Shown here piece after piece: positions 1-6,853 of a stretch of 9,866 nucleotides of DNA. The stretch is from Cyanobium sp. NIES-981. Its GTDB lineage: Bacteria; Cyanobacteriota; Cyanobacteriia; PCC-6307; Cyanobiaceae. Position 1 is the stretch's first letter. Each line of letters starts with the position of its first letter. The stretch covers positions 1 through 9,866 of the forward strand of contig CAMDSS010000054.1 in the NCBI GenBank assembly GCA_945907085.1. Direction: 5' to 3'. The translations under genes and the position numbers were made by a program. The notes under the pieces are model-generated. The model was not told where the DNA came from. It did not search any database and was given only the letters and a program-made list of their open reading frames with translations.

Positions 1-890
1 CGCTCCGGCCAGCTCATGCAATAGAGAATCGGCAGCTTCATGTCGGGCCATCCCAGCTGGGCCAGCACCGACGAGTCGGCCAACTCCACCATCGAATGGA
101 TGATCGATTGGGGGTGGATCACGATCTCGATGTGGTCGTAATCCAGGCCGAAGAGGTAGTGGGCTTCGATCACTTCGAGCCCCTTGTTCATCAGGCTGGC
201 GCTATCCACCGTGATCTTTTTGCCCATGCTCCAGTTGGGATGGCTGGTGGCATCGGCCACGGTGGCCTTCACGAGATCCGCCGCGTCCCAATCGCGGAAG
301 GCGCCGCCCGAGGCGGTGAGCTGGATGCGGCGCAGCCCCGGGGTGGGAATGCCCGTGGAGAGGCGGGCGGTGTCGGCCCAGGGCGTGCCCTGCAGGCACT
401 GGAAGATGGCCGAGTGCTCGGAATCGGCTGGCAACAGGCGCGAACCGCTCTTGGCCAATTCCGGCAACACCACCGGACCAGCGGCGATCAGGGTTTCCTT
501 GTTGGCCAGGGCCAGATCCTTGCCGGCGCGCACCGCAGCCAGGGTGGGCAGCAGGCCGGCGCAACCGACGATCCCGGTCACCACCAGATCGGCGCTGGGC
601 CAGGCCGCCGCCACGCAGATGCCGTCGGGGCCGCCCAGGATTTCGGGCAGCTTGGCCGGGCGCTGGCTGGGCTCGAGGGCGTTGAGCCGGGCCTTCAGGC
701 TGGCCACTAGCTCGGCATCGGCCAGGGCCACCACCTCGGGGGCGTGGCGCTGAATCTGCTGAATCAGGAGGTCGAGGTTGCGCCCTGCCGTCAGGGCCAC
801 CACCTTGAAGCGATCGGGGAAATCCTCCACGATCTCGAGGGTTTGGGTGCCGATCGAACCGGTGGATCCCAGCACGCTGATGGCTTTCAC
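1..890 (-). CDS. dxr: 1-deoxy-D-xylulose 5-phosphate reductoisomerase, N-terminal 296 codons (runs off the window)
   Basis: This enzyme makes 2-C-methyl-D-erythritol 4-phosphate from DXP with NADPH, the second step of the MEP isoprenoid pathway, which supplies carotenoids, phytol and quinone tails in cyanobacteria. My translation of the minus strand from a GTG at 890 begins VKAISVLGSTGSIGTQT, with the NADPH-binding glycine loop GSTGSIG at residues 8-14. The conserved NKE follows at 130-132, the metal-binding DSEHS at 156-160 (D156, E158), H217 in TSHPNWSMGKKITVDSAS, then MNKGLEVIEA with N235, K236 and E239, and HPQS near 260. All catalytic residues expected in this part are present. The C-terminal helical domain lies beyond position 1. 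The GTG start is chosen because the family begins at the glycine-loop strand and no ATG lies in frame just upstream; a weak AGGGG precedes it. The gene is divergent from the pseudouridine synthase at 956. Confidence 0.96.
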   Translation of the reverse strand, partial: MKAISVLGSTGSIGTQTLEIVEDFPDRFKVVALTAGRNLDLLIQQIQRHAPEVVALADAELVASLKARLNALEPSQRPAKLPEILGGPDGICVAAAWPSADLVVTGIVGCAGLLPTLAAVRAGKDLALANKETLIAAGPVVLPELAKSGSRLLPADSEHSAIFQCLQGTPWADTARLSTGIPTPGLRRIQLTASGGAFRDWDAADLVKATVADATSHPNWSMGKKITVDSASLMNKGLEVIEAHYLFGLDYDHIEIVIHPQSIIHSMVELADSSVLAQLGWPDMKLPILYCMSWPE

Positions 891-955
891 GGCTGGGGCC
901 CCTGTAGGTTTCGGCGCTCCAGTTTCCCATCGCCCCTGCCCGCTGGATTGGCCCT

Positions 956-1663
956 GTGGATCTGGAACCCCGCCTTCTGTACCTAGACCCCTATCTGGCG
1001 GCCTTTAACAAGCCCTCTGGGCTTTTGAGCCAACCCGGTTTGGGGCCGGACTTGGCCGATTCCCTCATTACCCGGGTCCAGCAGCGCTGGCCGGAGCTGC
1101 GCCTGGTGCACCGGCTCGATCGCGACACCTCGGGCTTGCTGCTGCTGGCCTTCACCCCACGGGTCCACCGCCAGCTCAGTGGCCTGTTTGCGGTCCGCGC
1201 GATCCACAAGGCCTATGGGGCCGAGGTGGCAGGTCACCCCCGGGCCCAGGGCGGCCTAATCGATAGGCCCCTGGCCCGGATCGGCACCCGGCCGCCCCGC
1301 TATGGCCCCCTGCCCGTGGTCCAAGGCGGCAAGCCGGCCATCACCCATTGGCGGGTGCTGCAGCGGCGCTGGGATGGCCAGGGTCGGCCGATCGCCCGGG
1401 TGTTGCTCGTGCCCCGCACCGGCCGCTCCCACCAATTGCGGGTGCATCTCGAGCAGATCGGCCATCCGATCCTGGGGGATCCGATCTACGGGTCGACGCC
1501 AGGTGTGGCAGAAGGGGCGGCACTAGGGGCAGATCGCCTCAAGCTCCATGCCTGGGGCCTGCGGTTTCGCCATCCGGCCACGGGCAAGCCCCTGCGGCTG
1601 CGCTGCCCGGCACCATGGGACAACCACGATGGGCCGAGTTCGGTCCTGGCAACCCATGGCTGA
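956..1663 (+). CDS. RluA-family RNA pseudouridine synthase, single-domain (no S4 domain)
   Basis: The 235-residue product should isomerise uridine to pseudouridine in rRNA or tRNA. The RluA signatures appear in order: FNKPSGLLSQPG (residues 17-28), VHRLDRDTSGLLLLAF (51-66) with the catalytic aspartate D55, KAYGAEV (85-91) with the conserved tyrosine Y87, RTGRSHQLRVHL (154-165), GHPILGDPIYG (169-179), and a C-terminal LHAWGLRFRHP (197-207). There is no N-terminal S4 RNA-binding domain, and the length is close to short RluA-type enzymes (about 220 residues). The exact target (23S rRNA, tRNA position 32 or other) cannot be read from the sequence. The start is a GTG at 956 with no clear Shine-Dalgarno. 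The stop overlaps the ATG of the next gene by 8 nt, so the two are probably co-transcribed. The gene is divergent from dxr, with 65 bp between the starts. Confidence 0.9.
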   Translation: MDLEPRLLYLDPYLAAFNKPSGLLSQPGLGPDLADSLITRVQQRWPELRLVHRLDRDTSGLLLLAFTPRVHRQLSGLFAVRAIHKAYGAEVAGHPRAQGGLIDRPLARIGTRPPRYGPLPVVQGGKPAITHWRVLQRRWDGQGRPIARVLLVPRTGRSHQLRVHLEQIGHPILGDPIYGSTPGVAEGAALGADRLKLHAWGLRFRHPATGKPLRLRCPAPWDNHDGPSSVLATHG

Positions 1664-1910
1664 TCTGCCCCGTTTTTTGCAGCGCTGGAATTTCATTGAA
1701 CGGGCCAAGCTCGAGCGGGAGCTTTGGGATGCCTTTGAGCAGGGCCAGGACCTCGATGCCCTGGTGGGCGATTGCCAGCAGGCTGTGGCTGCGGGGGCCA
1801 AGGATCGGGCCTTTCAGCTCGAGGTGTGGCAAACCACCTTGGAGCGGATCCGCAAAATCGAGGGGATGATGAAGGGCAAGCAGGCACCGCCGGCCCCTAC
1901 GGACGATTGA
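1656..1910 (+). CDS. Small conserved-type hypothetical protein, 84 aa
   Basis: I do not recognise a named family. The protein begins MADLPRFLQRWNFIERAKLE and is predicted largely alpha-helical, with aromatic residues near the N-terminus (F7, W11, F13), an acidic, Leu-rich centre, and a basic helix near the C-terminus (ERIRKIEGMMKGK) followed by a short Pro/Asp tail. There is no signal peptide, membrane segment or Cys/His metal site. The ATG at 1656 is preferred over an in-frame start farther upstream (1548) because the latter lies deep inside the pseudouridine synthase gene. The 8-nt overlap (ATGGCTGA) with that gene's stop suggests translational coupling, and its good codon structure and clean end just before cysS support it being real. 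The operon partner hints at an RNA-related role, but that is inference only. Confidence 0.7.
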   Translation: MADLPRFLQRWNFIERAKLERELWDAFEQGQDLDALVGDCQQAVAAGAKDRAFQLEVWQTTLERIRKIEGMMKGKQAPPAPTDD

Positions 1911-1911
1911 T

Positions 1912-1925
1912 TGGATGGGCATCCA
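1912..1925. terminator. Small hairpin between convergent gene ends, possible weak bidirectional terminator
   Basis: TGGAT, loop GGGC, ATCCA forms a perfect 5-bp stem in the 20-bp gap between the small hypothetical gene (stop at 1908-1910) and the end of cysS (stop at 1931-1933). It is placed where a shared terminator would be expected. There is no T-run on either strand, so intrinsic termination would be weak. Confidence 0.25.
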
Positions 1926-1930
1926 GGCGA

Positions 1931-3451
1931 TTAAGCCCGAATCCAGTCGGTGAGTCCGCCGCCCTTGTCGATCAGTTCGATGCCTTGGGCCTTGAGCCCG
2001 TCGCGGATGCGATCGGCCTCCTGGAAGTTTTTGGCGGCCTTGGCGGCAAGCCGGGCCTCGATCTGGGCCTGAATCTCAGCGTCGCCCGCTCCGGGATGTC
2101 CGTTTGACCCGGCGTCTGCCTTGGCGGGCTCCGTTTCAATTTTGAGCCCCAGAACGCTGGCGAGTTCCTGCAGCAGGACGCACCTTGCGACGAGCTCGCT
2201 TTGGTGGGCCTCGGCTGCGGCGGCTGGATCGCCCCGCTCGATGCGGTTGGCCAAAGCGCGCAGGGGCTTGGCAAGCTCAAACAGCACCGCCAGGGCGGCG
2301 GAGGTGTTGAGGTCGTCGTTGAGGGCCGCCGCAAAACGGCTGCGGGCATCGGCCCAAGGGAAGCCCCCGGCCTGGGGAATCTCCGGTTGGGGAATCTCCG
2401 GTTGGGGTTTGTTGGCGTCCTGGGGGGCTGGGCCCGTGGCAGCGGTCAACTGGAGGGCGGCGTTGAGCCCCTTCCAGCCGGTGGCCGCGGCGTCGAGGGC
2501 CTCGGGGGTGAAATCGAGCGGTTTGCGGTAGTGGGCCTGCAGCACGAAGAGCCGCAGGGTCATGGCTGAAACACCGCTCTCCACCAGGGCCCGAATCGTG
2601 GTGAAGTTGCCGAGCGACTTGCTCATCTTCTGGCCGCCCACGTTCACCATGCCGTTGTGCAGCCAATAGCGGGCGAGCTCGTGGCCGCTGGCCGCTTCCG
2701 ATTGGGCGATTTCGTTCTCGTGGTGGGGAAAGATCAGGTCGGCACCGCCCAGGTGGATGTCGATGGTGTCGCCGAGTTCGGCGCGCACCATGGCGGAACA
2801 TTCGATGTGCCAGCCAGGCCGGCCAGCGCCCCAGGGGGAGGGGAAGCTGGGTTCACCGGGCTTGGCTCCTTTCCAGAGGGCGAAATCAAACGGGTGCTGT
2901 TTGCGCGCCTCCTCGACATCGGCGACCCGACCATCGGCGTTGGACTGCTGTTCGGCGAGATCGCGGCCAGAAAGTTTGCCGTAGCCGGCGTGCTTCATCA
3001 CGGCGAAATAGACATCCCCATCGGCGGAGTAGGCGGCCCCTTTGGCTTCCAGCTCGCTGATCAAGGCGCGAATCCCATCCAGGCTTTGGGTGGCCCGGGG
3101 CATGCGATCGGCCGGCAAAATATTCAGCGACGCCATGTCGGCCACGAAGGCCTCGATATTGCGCTCACTCACCGTCTCCATGGAGCTGCCCTCGGCGGCG
3201 GCGCGGTTCAGGATCTTGTCATCGATGTCGGTGTAGTTCTGCACGAACGTCACCTGGTAGCCACTCCAGATCAGGTGGCGGCGCAGCACGTCCCAGGCGA
3301 TGTAGCTGCGGGCATGGCCCAGGTGGCAGAGGTCGTAGACCGTTACCCCGCAGCAATAGATGCTCACCTTGCCGGGTTCCAGCGGCACGAAGGTTTCGGT
3401 GCGGCGGGTGAGGGTGTTGGTGAGCTGAAGGGCCATGGGGGCTGCTGTCAT
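1931..3451 (-). CDS. cysS: Cysteinyl-tRNA synthetase
   Basis: This class Ia synthetase attaches cysteine to tRNA-Cys in the cytoplasm. The 506-residue product has the HIGH-type motif HLGH at 43-46 within GVTVYDLCHLGHARS, the KMSKS loop at 275-279, and the four zinc ligands expected from the family: C34, C218 (GWHIECSAM), H243 and E247 (HHENEIAQSEA). The Rossmann fold is followed by a DALR-type helical domain and a C-terminal IQAQIEARLAAKAAKNFQEADRIRD-type segment ending in GGGLTDWIRA. It is longer than E. coli CysRS (461 residues), mainly because of a Pro/Gln/Ala-rich linker at about 339-363 containing PQPEI twice. The ATG at 3449-3451 overlaps the polA stop as ATGA, with GGAAG at 3456-3460 as a possible Shine-Dalgarno. 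A second Met at residue 6 is an alternative start. Confidence 0.97.
   Translation of the reverse strand: MTAAPMALQLTNTLTRRTETFVPLEPGKVSIYCCGVTVYDLCHLGHARSYIAWDVLRRHLIWSGYQVTFVQNYTDIDDKILNRAAAEGSSMETVSERNIEAFVADMASLNILPADRMPRATQSLDGIRALISELEAKGAAYSADGDVYFAVMKHAGYGKLSGRDLAEQQSNADGRVADVEEARKQHPFDFALWKGAKPGEPSFPSPWGAGRPGWHIECSAMVRAELGDTIDIHLGGADLIFPHHENEIAQSEAASGHELARYWLHNGMVNVGGQKMSKSLGNFTTIRALVESGVSAMTLRLFVLQAHYRKPLDFTPEALDAAATGWKGLNAALQLTAATGPAPQDANKPQPEIPQPEIPQAGGFPWADARSRFAAALNDDLNTSAALAVLFELAKPLRALANRIERGDPAAAAEAHQSELVARCVLLQELASVLGLKIETEPAKADAGSNGHPGAGDAEIQAQIEARLAAKAAKNFQEADRIRDGLKAQGIELIDKGGGLTDWIRA
2373..2402. repeat. Perfect 15-bp tandem duplication inside the cysS linker
   Basis: The unit TGGGGAATCTCCGGT occurs twice in direct succession (2373-2387 and 2388-2402) and is followed by the first five bases of a third copy (TGGGG). 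The unit is a multiple of three, so it stays in frame and encodes PQPEI twice in the linker between the catalytic core and the helical anticodon-binding part of CysRS. Confidence 0.95.
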
Positions 3452-6400
3452 TTCGCTTCCATCCAGTTCGGGCCCACCCCGGTTTCCACCACAAGAGGCA
3501 CCGAGAGTTTGACGGCGTTTTCCATGGTTTCACGGGTCAGGGTGACCACCGCATCCAGGGCCTCGGGGGCGGCTTCGAGCACCAGTTCGTCGTGCACCTG
3601 GAGCAGCAGCCTGGCGGCCAGGCCGGCGCTTTCCAACCTGTGGTGCAACTGCACCATGGCCACCTTGATGATGTCGGCAGAGGAACCCTGGATGGGGGCG
3701 TTGGCCGCGGCGCGCAGTTGCTGGGCCTCCATGCCGCCCCGGCGGGCTACCTCCAGGTCGATGGCGAGGGGATCTTTGCCCCGGAGGCGACCCAAACCAT
3801 TGGGATCAAAGGGAAAGGGCCGCCGCCTGCCCAGGATCGTCTCCACATAGCCCTGGCTGAGGGCCAGCCGTTCTTGCAGCTCCAGGAAGGCGAACACCTT
3901 GGGGTAGCGCTGCTTGTACTTGCTTAAAAACTCCTTGGCCTGGGCCTGGCTCACGCCGGTTTCCCGGGCAAAGCGCTGGGCACCCATGCCGTAGATCACA
4001 CCGAAATTGATCGTCTTGCCCAGCCGCCGCTCTTCGGGAGTGATGTCCTCTTTTTCCAGCAGCAAGCGGGCGGTGAGGGCATGCACATCGTCTCCCTGTT
4101 GGTAGGCGTTCACGAGCACCTCCTCCCCCGAGAGGTGGGTGAGGATGCGCAGCTCGATTTGGGAGTAGTCGGCGCTGATCAGGTGCCAACCCTCCTGGGG
4201 CAAAAAGGCTTTGCGAATTCGTCGGGAAAATACCGTGCGAATCGGGATGTTTTGCAGGTTTGGGTTGCTGCTGGAGAGCCGGCCGGTGGCGGTGACGGCC
4301 TGATTGAAATCGGTATGCACCCGCCCCGTTTCTGGTTCCACCAGGGCGGGTAGGGCGTCCACATAGGTGCTCTTTAATTTGCTCAGGGTGCGGTGCTCCA
4401 GCACCAAGGGCACCACCGGGTGATCGGCCTCCAGCTTCTCGAGCACGGCGGCATCGGTGCTCCAGCCCGTTTTGGTTTTGCGCGATTTTTTGCGATCGAG
4501 CCCCAGGGTGTCGAACAGCAATTCGCCCAGTTGCTTGGGGGAGGCCAGGTTGAAATCGCTGCCGGCGGCCTCTTTGGCCTGGGCTTCCAGGGCGGTGAGG
4601 GTGGCGAGCAATTCGGCCGAGAGCTCCTGGAGGTAGGCGATGTCGATGCGGATGCCGGTGGCTTCCATGGCTGCCAGTACGGGCTCCAGGGGCAGCTCCA
4701 CCTCCCGCAGCAGGGGCGTCAAGGCTTCGCCGAGGTCCTGGAGTTGCCGGCCCAACAGCTGGCTGAGCCTCCAGGTGAGGTGCACGTCCATGCCGCAATA
4801 GAGGGCCGCAACCTCGATCGGCACCGAGGCGAAGTTGGCACCCTTGGCCACAAGGTCGCTGAAGCTGGTGGGGGTAAAGCCAAAGTTGCGCTCGGCCATG
4901 GCATCAAGGCCGTGTTTGGCGTTGGCATCACGCAGGTAATCGGCAAGCAGGGTGTCCATCACCACGCCACCGAGGGCCAGGCCATGGCGCAACAGGATTA
5001 ACCGGTCGTACTTGGCGTTTTGCAGGCTTTTGGGGTGGTCTGGGCTGGTCAACCAGGGGGCCAGGGCACTCACCACAGCAGCCAAGGGAAGTTGGGGTGG
5101 GGCTTCGGGAGCCGCACTGAGCAGATCGGCGGCCATGGGGGGGTGGTGGCCAATCGGCAGGTAGGCCAGATCCGCTGGCCCTGGCCCCCAGCAGAAACCC
5201 ATCCCCACCAGTTCCGCTTTGAACGGGTTGAGATCGGTGGTTTCGGTGTCGAGGGCGATGGGATGGGCGGTATCCCTGGCGGCCATCAACCGCCCCACCA
5301 GGGCCTCGAGCTCAGCGGTGCTGCTGATCAGCTGGGGCTCAAGGGTCGGTTGACCTGCGGCGGGATGGGTGGCTGCCGAATCAGTCCCAGGGGAGTCAGT
5401 CCCTGGTGACTTGGTGGCTGGCGGATTGGCAGCTGTTGGATCGGCAGGGATTGGGCTCGAGGCCGCTGAAGTTTTGCTTGCCTGGGCCGCTTCCAGGCCG
5501 GAAAGATCCGGGGGCTGGCTGGAGAAAATCGTGGCGAAGTTGGGCACCTGGCGCACCAGGCTGAAGAGCTCCAGCTCCTCGAGGCTGCCGGCGAGGGCTT
5601 CGGCTTTGACCGCACCCAGCTCCAGCCGGGGCTCCCTGGGGAGGGGGATGTCGATCAGGATCTCGGCCAACATCCGGGAGCGGTAGGCGTTCTCCTTGTC
5701 GGCCCGAAGCTTCTCGATCAGGGCCCCTTTGAGGGGGCCGTTGCTGGCCTTGGGGCCATCAAGGCCATCGAGGGCGGCATAGATGCCATCCACATGTTCG
5801 AAGGATTGGAGCAGGCTGATGGCGGTTTTCGGACCCACTCCCTTGACGCCGGGGATGTTGTCGGAGGAATCGCCCGTCAGCGCCTTGAGGTCGACCACCT
5901 CCTCCGGGGTGACGCCGAGCTTGGCGATCACCCCGTCGCGGCGAATGTCTGTGGGACCGCTGTTTTTGGCATAGGGACCACCCCCCATGTACAGCACGGA
6001 GATGTCGCGGTGGTCGTCGACCAGCTGGAACAGATCCCGGTCACCGGAGAGGATCCGCACCCGCCAGCCCTGGTTGGCAGCCCGGTTGGCCAGGGTCCCG
6101 AGCACGTCATCGGCCTCGTAGCCCGGCGCCATGCAGAGGGGAATGTCGAGGGAGTCTTCGAGGATGGTTTGCAGGTTGGCCAGGTCTGCAAAGAAGTGCT
6201 CGGGGGCTGTGTCGCGGTGGGCCTTGTAGGCCTCGTCGGCCACGTGCCGGAAGGTGGGCTCTGCCGTATCAAAGGCAATCACCACCCCTTGGGGGGCTAG
6301 GCCCTTGCAGTTGTCGAGCAGGGCTTTGAGAAAGCCATAGGTGACCGAAGTGGGTACGCCCTCCTTGGTGCTCAGGCCCCCTTCACCGCCTTTGGAAAAG

Positions 6401-6468
6401 GCATAAAAACTCCGAAAGGCGAGGGAATGGCCGTCGACCAGTAGCAGCAAGGGCTTTTGTGCTGGCAT
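3448..6468 (-). CDS. polA: DNA polymerase I with 5' nuclease, 3'-5' exonuclease and polymerase domains
   Basis: This polymerase fills gaps, removes RNA primers and works in excision repair. The 1006-residue product has a 5' nuclease at about 1-310: D12 (VDGHSLAFRS), D67, YEADDVLGT with E118, D120 and D121, SGDRD with D143 and D145, and a helix-hairpin-helix TGDSSDNIPGVKGVGPKTA. A 3'-5' exonuclease at about 380-580 keeps Exo I (D407, E409 in DTETT), Exo II (N484, D488 in NAKYD) and Exo III (Y557, D561 in YCGMD), so proofreading is probably intact. The polymerase has motif A (D767 in DYSQIELR), motif B (R814, K818, F822, Y826) and motif C (H959, D960, E961 in VHDE). It is longer than E. coli Pol I (928), largely through a Pro/Ala/Ser/Thr linker at about 325-378. 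The start ATG at 6466-6468 has AAGGG upstream, and the stop overlaps cysS. Confidence 0.98.
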   Translation of the reverse strand: MPAQKPLLLLVDGHSLAFRSFYAFSKGGEGGLSTKEGVPTSVTYGFLKALLDNCKGLAPQGVVIAFDTAEPTFRHVADEAYKAHRDTAPEHFFADLANLQTILEDSLDIPLCMAPGYEADDVLGTLANRAANQGWRVRILSGDRDLFQLVDDHRDISVLYMGGGPYAKNSGPTDIRRDGVIAKLGVTPEEVVDLKALTGDSSDNIPGVKGVGPKTAISLLQSFEHVDGIYAALDGLDGPKASNGPLKGALIEKLRADKENAYRSRMLAEILIDIPLPREPRLELGAVKAEALAGSLEELELFSLVRQVPNFATIFSSQPPDLSGLEAAQASKTSAASSPIPADPTAANPPATKSPGTDSPGTDSAATHPAAGQPTLEPQLISSTAELEALVGRLMAARDTAHPIALDTETTDLNPFKAELVGMGFCWGPGPADLAYLPIGHHPPMAADLLSAAPEAPPQLPLAAVVSALAPWLTSPDHPKSLQNAKYDRLILLRHGLALGGVVMDTLLADYLRDANAKHGLDAMAERNFGFTPTSFSDLVAKGANFASVPIEVAALYCGMDVHLTWRLSQLLGRQLQDLGEALTPLLREVELPLEPVLAAMEATGIRIDIAYLQELSAELLATLTALEAQAKEAAGSDFNLASPKQLGELLFDTLGLDRKKSRKTKTGWSTDAAVLEKLEADHPVVPLVLEHRTLSKLKSTYVDALPALVEPETGRVHTDFNQAVTATGRLSSSNPNLQNIPIRTVFSRRIRKAFLPQEGWHLISADYSQIELRILTHLSGEEVLVNAYQQGDDVHALTARLLLEKEDITPEERRLGKTINFGVIYGMGAQRFARETGVSQAQAKEFLSKYKQRYPKVFAFLELQERLALSQGYVETILGRRRPFPFDPNGLGRLRGKDPLAIDLEVARRGGMEAQQLRAAANAPIQGSSADIIKVAMVQLHHRLESAGLAARLLLQVHDELVLEAAPEALDAVVTLTRETMENAVKLSVPLVVETGVGPNWMEAK
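5381..5410. repeat. Degenerate 15-bp tandem duplication inside the polA interdomain linker
   Basis: TCAGTCCCAGGGGAG (5381-5395) is followed directly by TCAGTCCCTGGTGAC (5396-5410), matching at 12 of 15 positions. On the minus strand these encode SPGTD twice in the low-complexity linker between the 5' nuclease and the 3'-5' exonuclease domain. The surrounding linker (about residues 325-378) is almost entirely Ala, Pro, Ser, Thr, Lys and Asp. Confidence 0.85.
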
Positions 6469-6502
6469 GGCAAGCCCTTCGGCCCTGGATCAATTGGGGT
6501 GG

Positions 6503-6528
6503 GCCCAGCCTGCCAGAGCAGGTTGGGC
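6503..6528 (+). other. Eleven-bp stem-loop in the gap between divergent polA and the 85-aa gene
   Basis: GCCCAGCCTGC, loop CAGA, GCAGGTTGGGC pairs over 11 bp. In plus-strand RNA all pairs form, with one G-U wobble (6508 with 6523). In minus-strand RNA that position is a C-A mismatch, so the structure favours a plus-strand transcript. It lies about 35 bp upstream of the polA start and about 64 bp upstream of the start at 6592. No T-run follows, so it is not a standard terminator. It could be a leader structure or protein-binding site. Confidence 0.5.
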
Positions 6529-6591
6529 GGGGCACTCTTGAGTGATCCGGCATCCTGAGGGGAGCAAAGGCCCCCTGGGCCAACCCCTGCC

Positions 6592-6849
6592 ATGGCCCGC
6601 ACCCCCCGGCGCTACGCCGTGCATCTGCATCTCAGTGGTGGACAGAGCGAAATCGCCCACTTCAAAACCCTGGAAGCCTTCCAGCAGTGGTACGGCGGGG
6701 TTCTGACAGCGGCCTCGTCGTCATCTCCCGCAGCCGACACCTTTGTGAATGTGCCGATGGGCGATCTTGAGGGAGAGTATTTGGTGGTGCGTTCGAGTGC
6801 TGTGATTGGCATCCGGGTCGAACCCCTCTACGGCTCCCTTGACGATTGA
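6592..6849 (+). CDS. Small hypothetical protein, 85 aa, upstream of the antiporter
   Basis: I do not recognise a named domain. The protein starts MARTPRRYAVHLHLSGGQSE and looks like a small alpha/beta fold: a basic N-terminus, a strand (RYAVHLHL), a helix with aromatic residues (HFKTLEAFQQWYGGVL), a Ser/Ala-rich loop, then strands (TFVNVPM, EYLVVRSSAVIGIRVEPLYG). No signal peptide, membrane helix or Cys/His metal site is visible. From memory it resembles a short conserved protein of picocyanobacteria, but this was not checked. The ATG at 6592 has no good Shine-Dalgarno at normal spacing; GAGGGGAG at 6557-6564 is too far away, and a GGCCC/GGGCC hairpin (6569-6581) lies between them. The stop is 4 bp before the antiporter ATG, so the two are likely co-transcribed. 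Confidence 0.75.
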   Translation: MARTPRRYAVHLHLSGGQSEIAHFKTLEAFQQWYGGVLTAASSSSPAADTFVNVPMGDLEGEYLVVRSSAVIGIRVEPLYGSLDD

Positions 6850-6853
6850 CCTG

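Noticed and set aside
202..930. Open frame of 242 codons on the minus strand with an ATG upstream of dxr
   Set aside because: It is a shifted frame over dxr giving Arg/Gly/Pro-rich sequence, while the dxr frame carries every expected catalytic motif.
2657..3850. Open frame of 397 codons on the plus strand, antisense to cysS and the end of polA
   Set aside because: It lies wholly opposite two certain genes, its product shows no recognisable motif, and long antisense open frames are common in GC-rich DNA.
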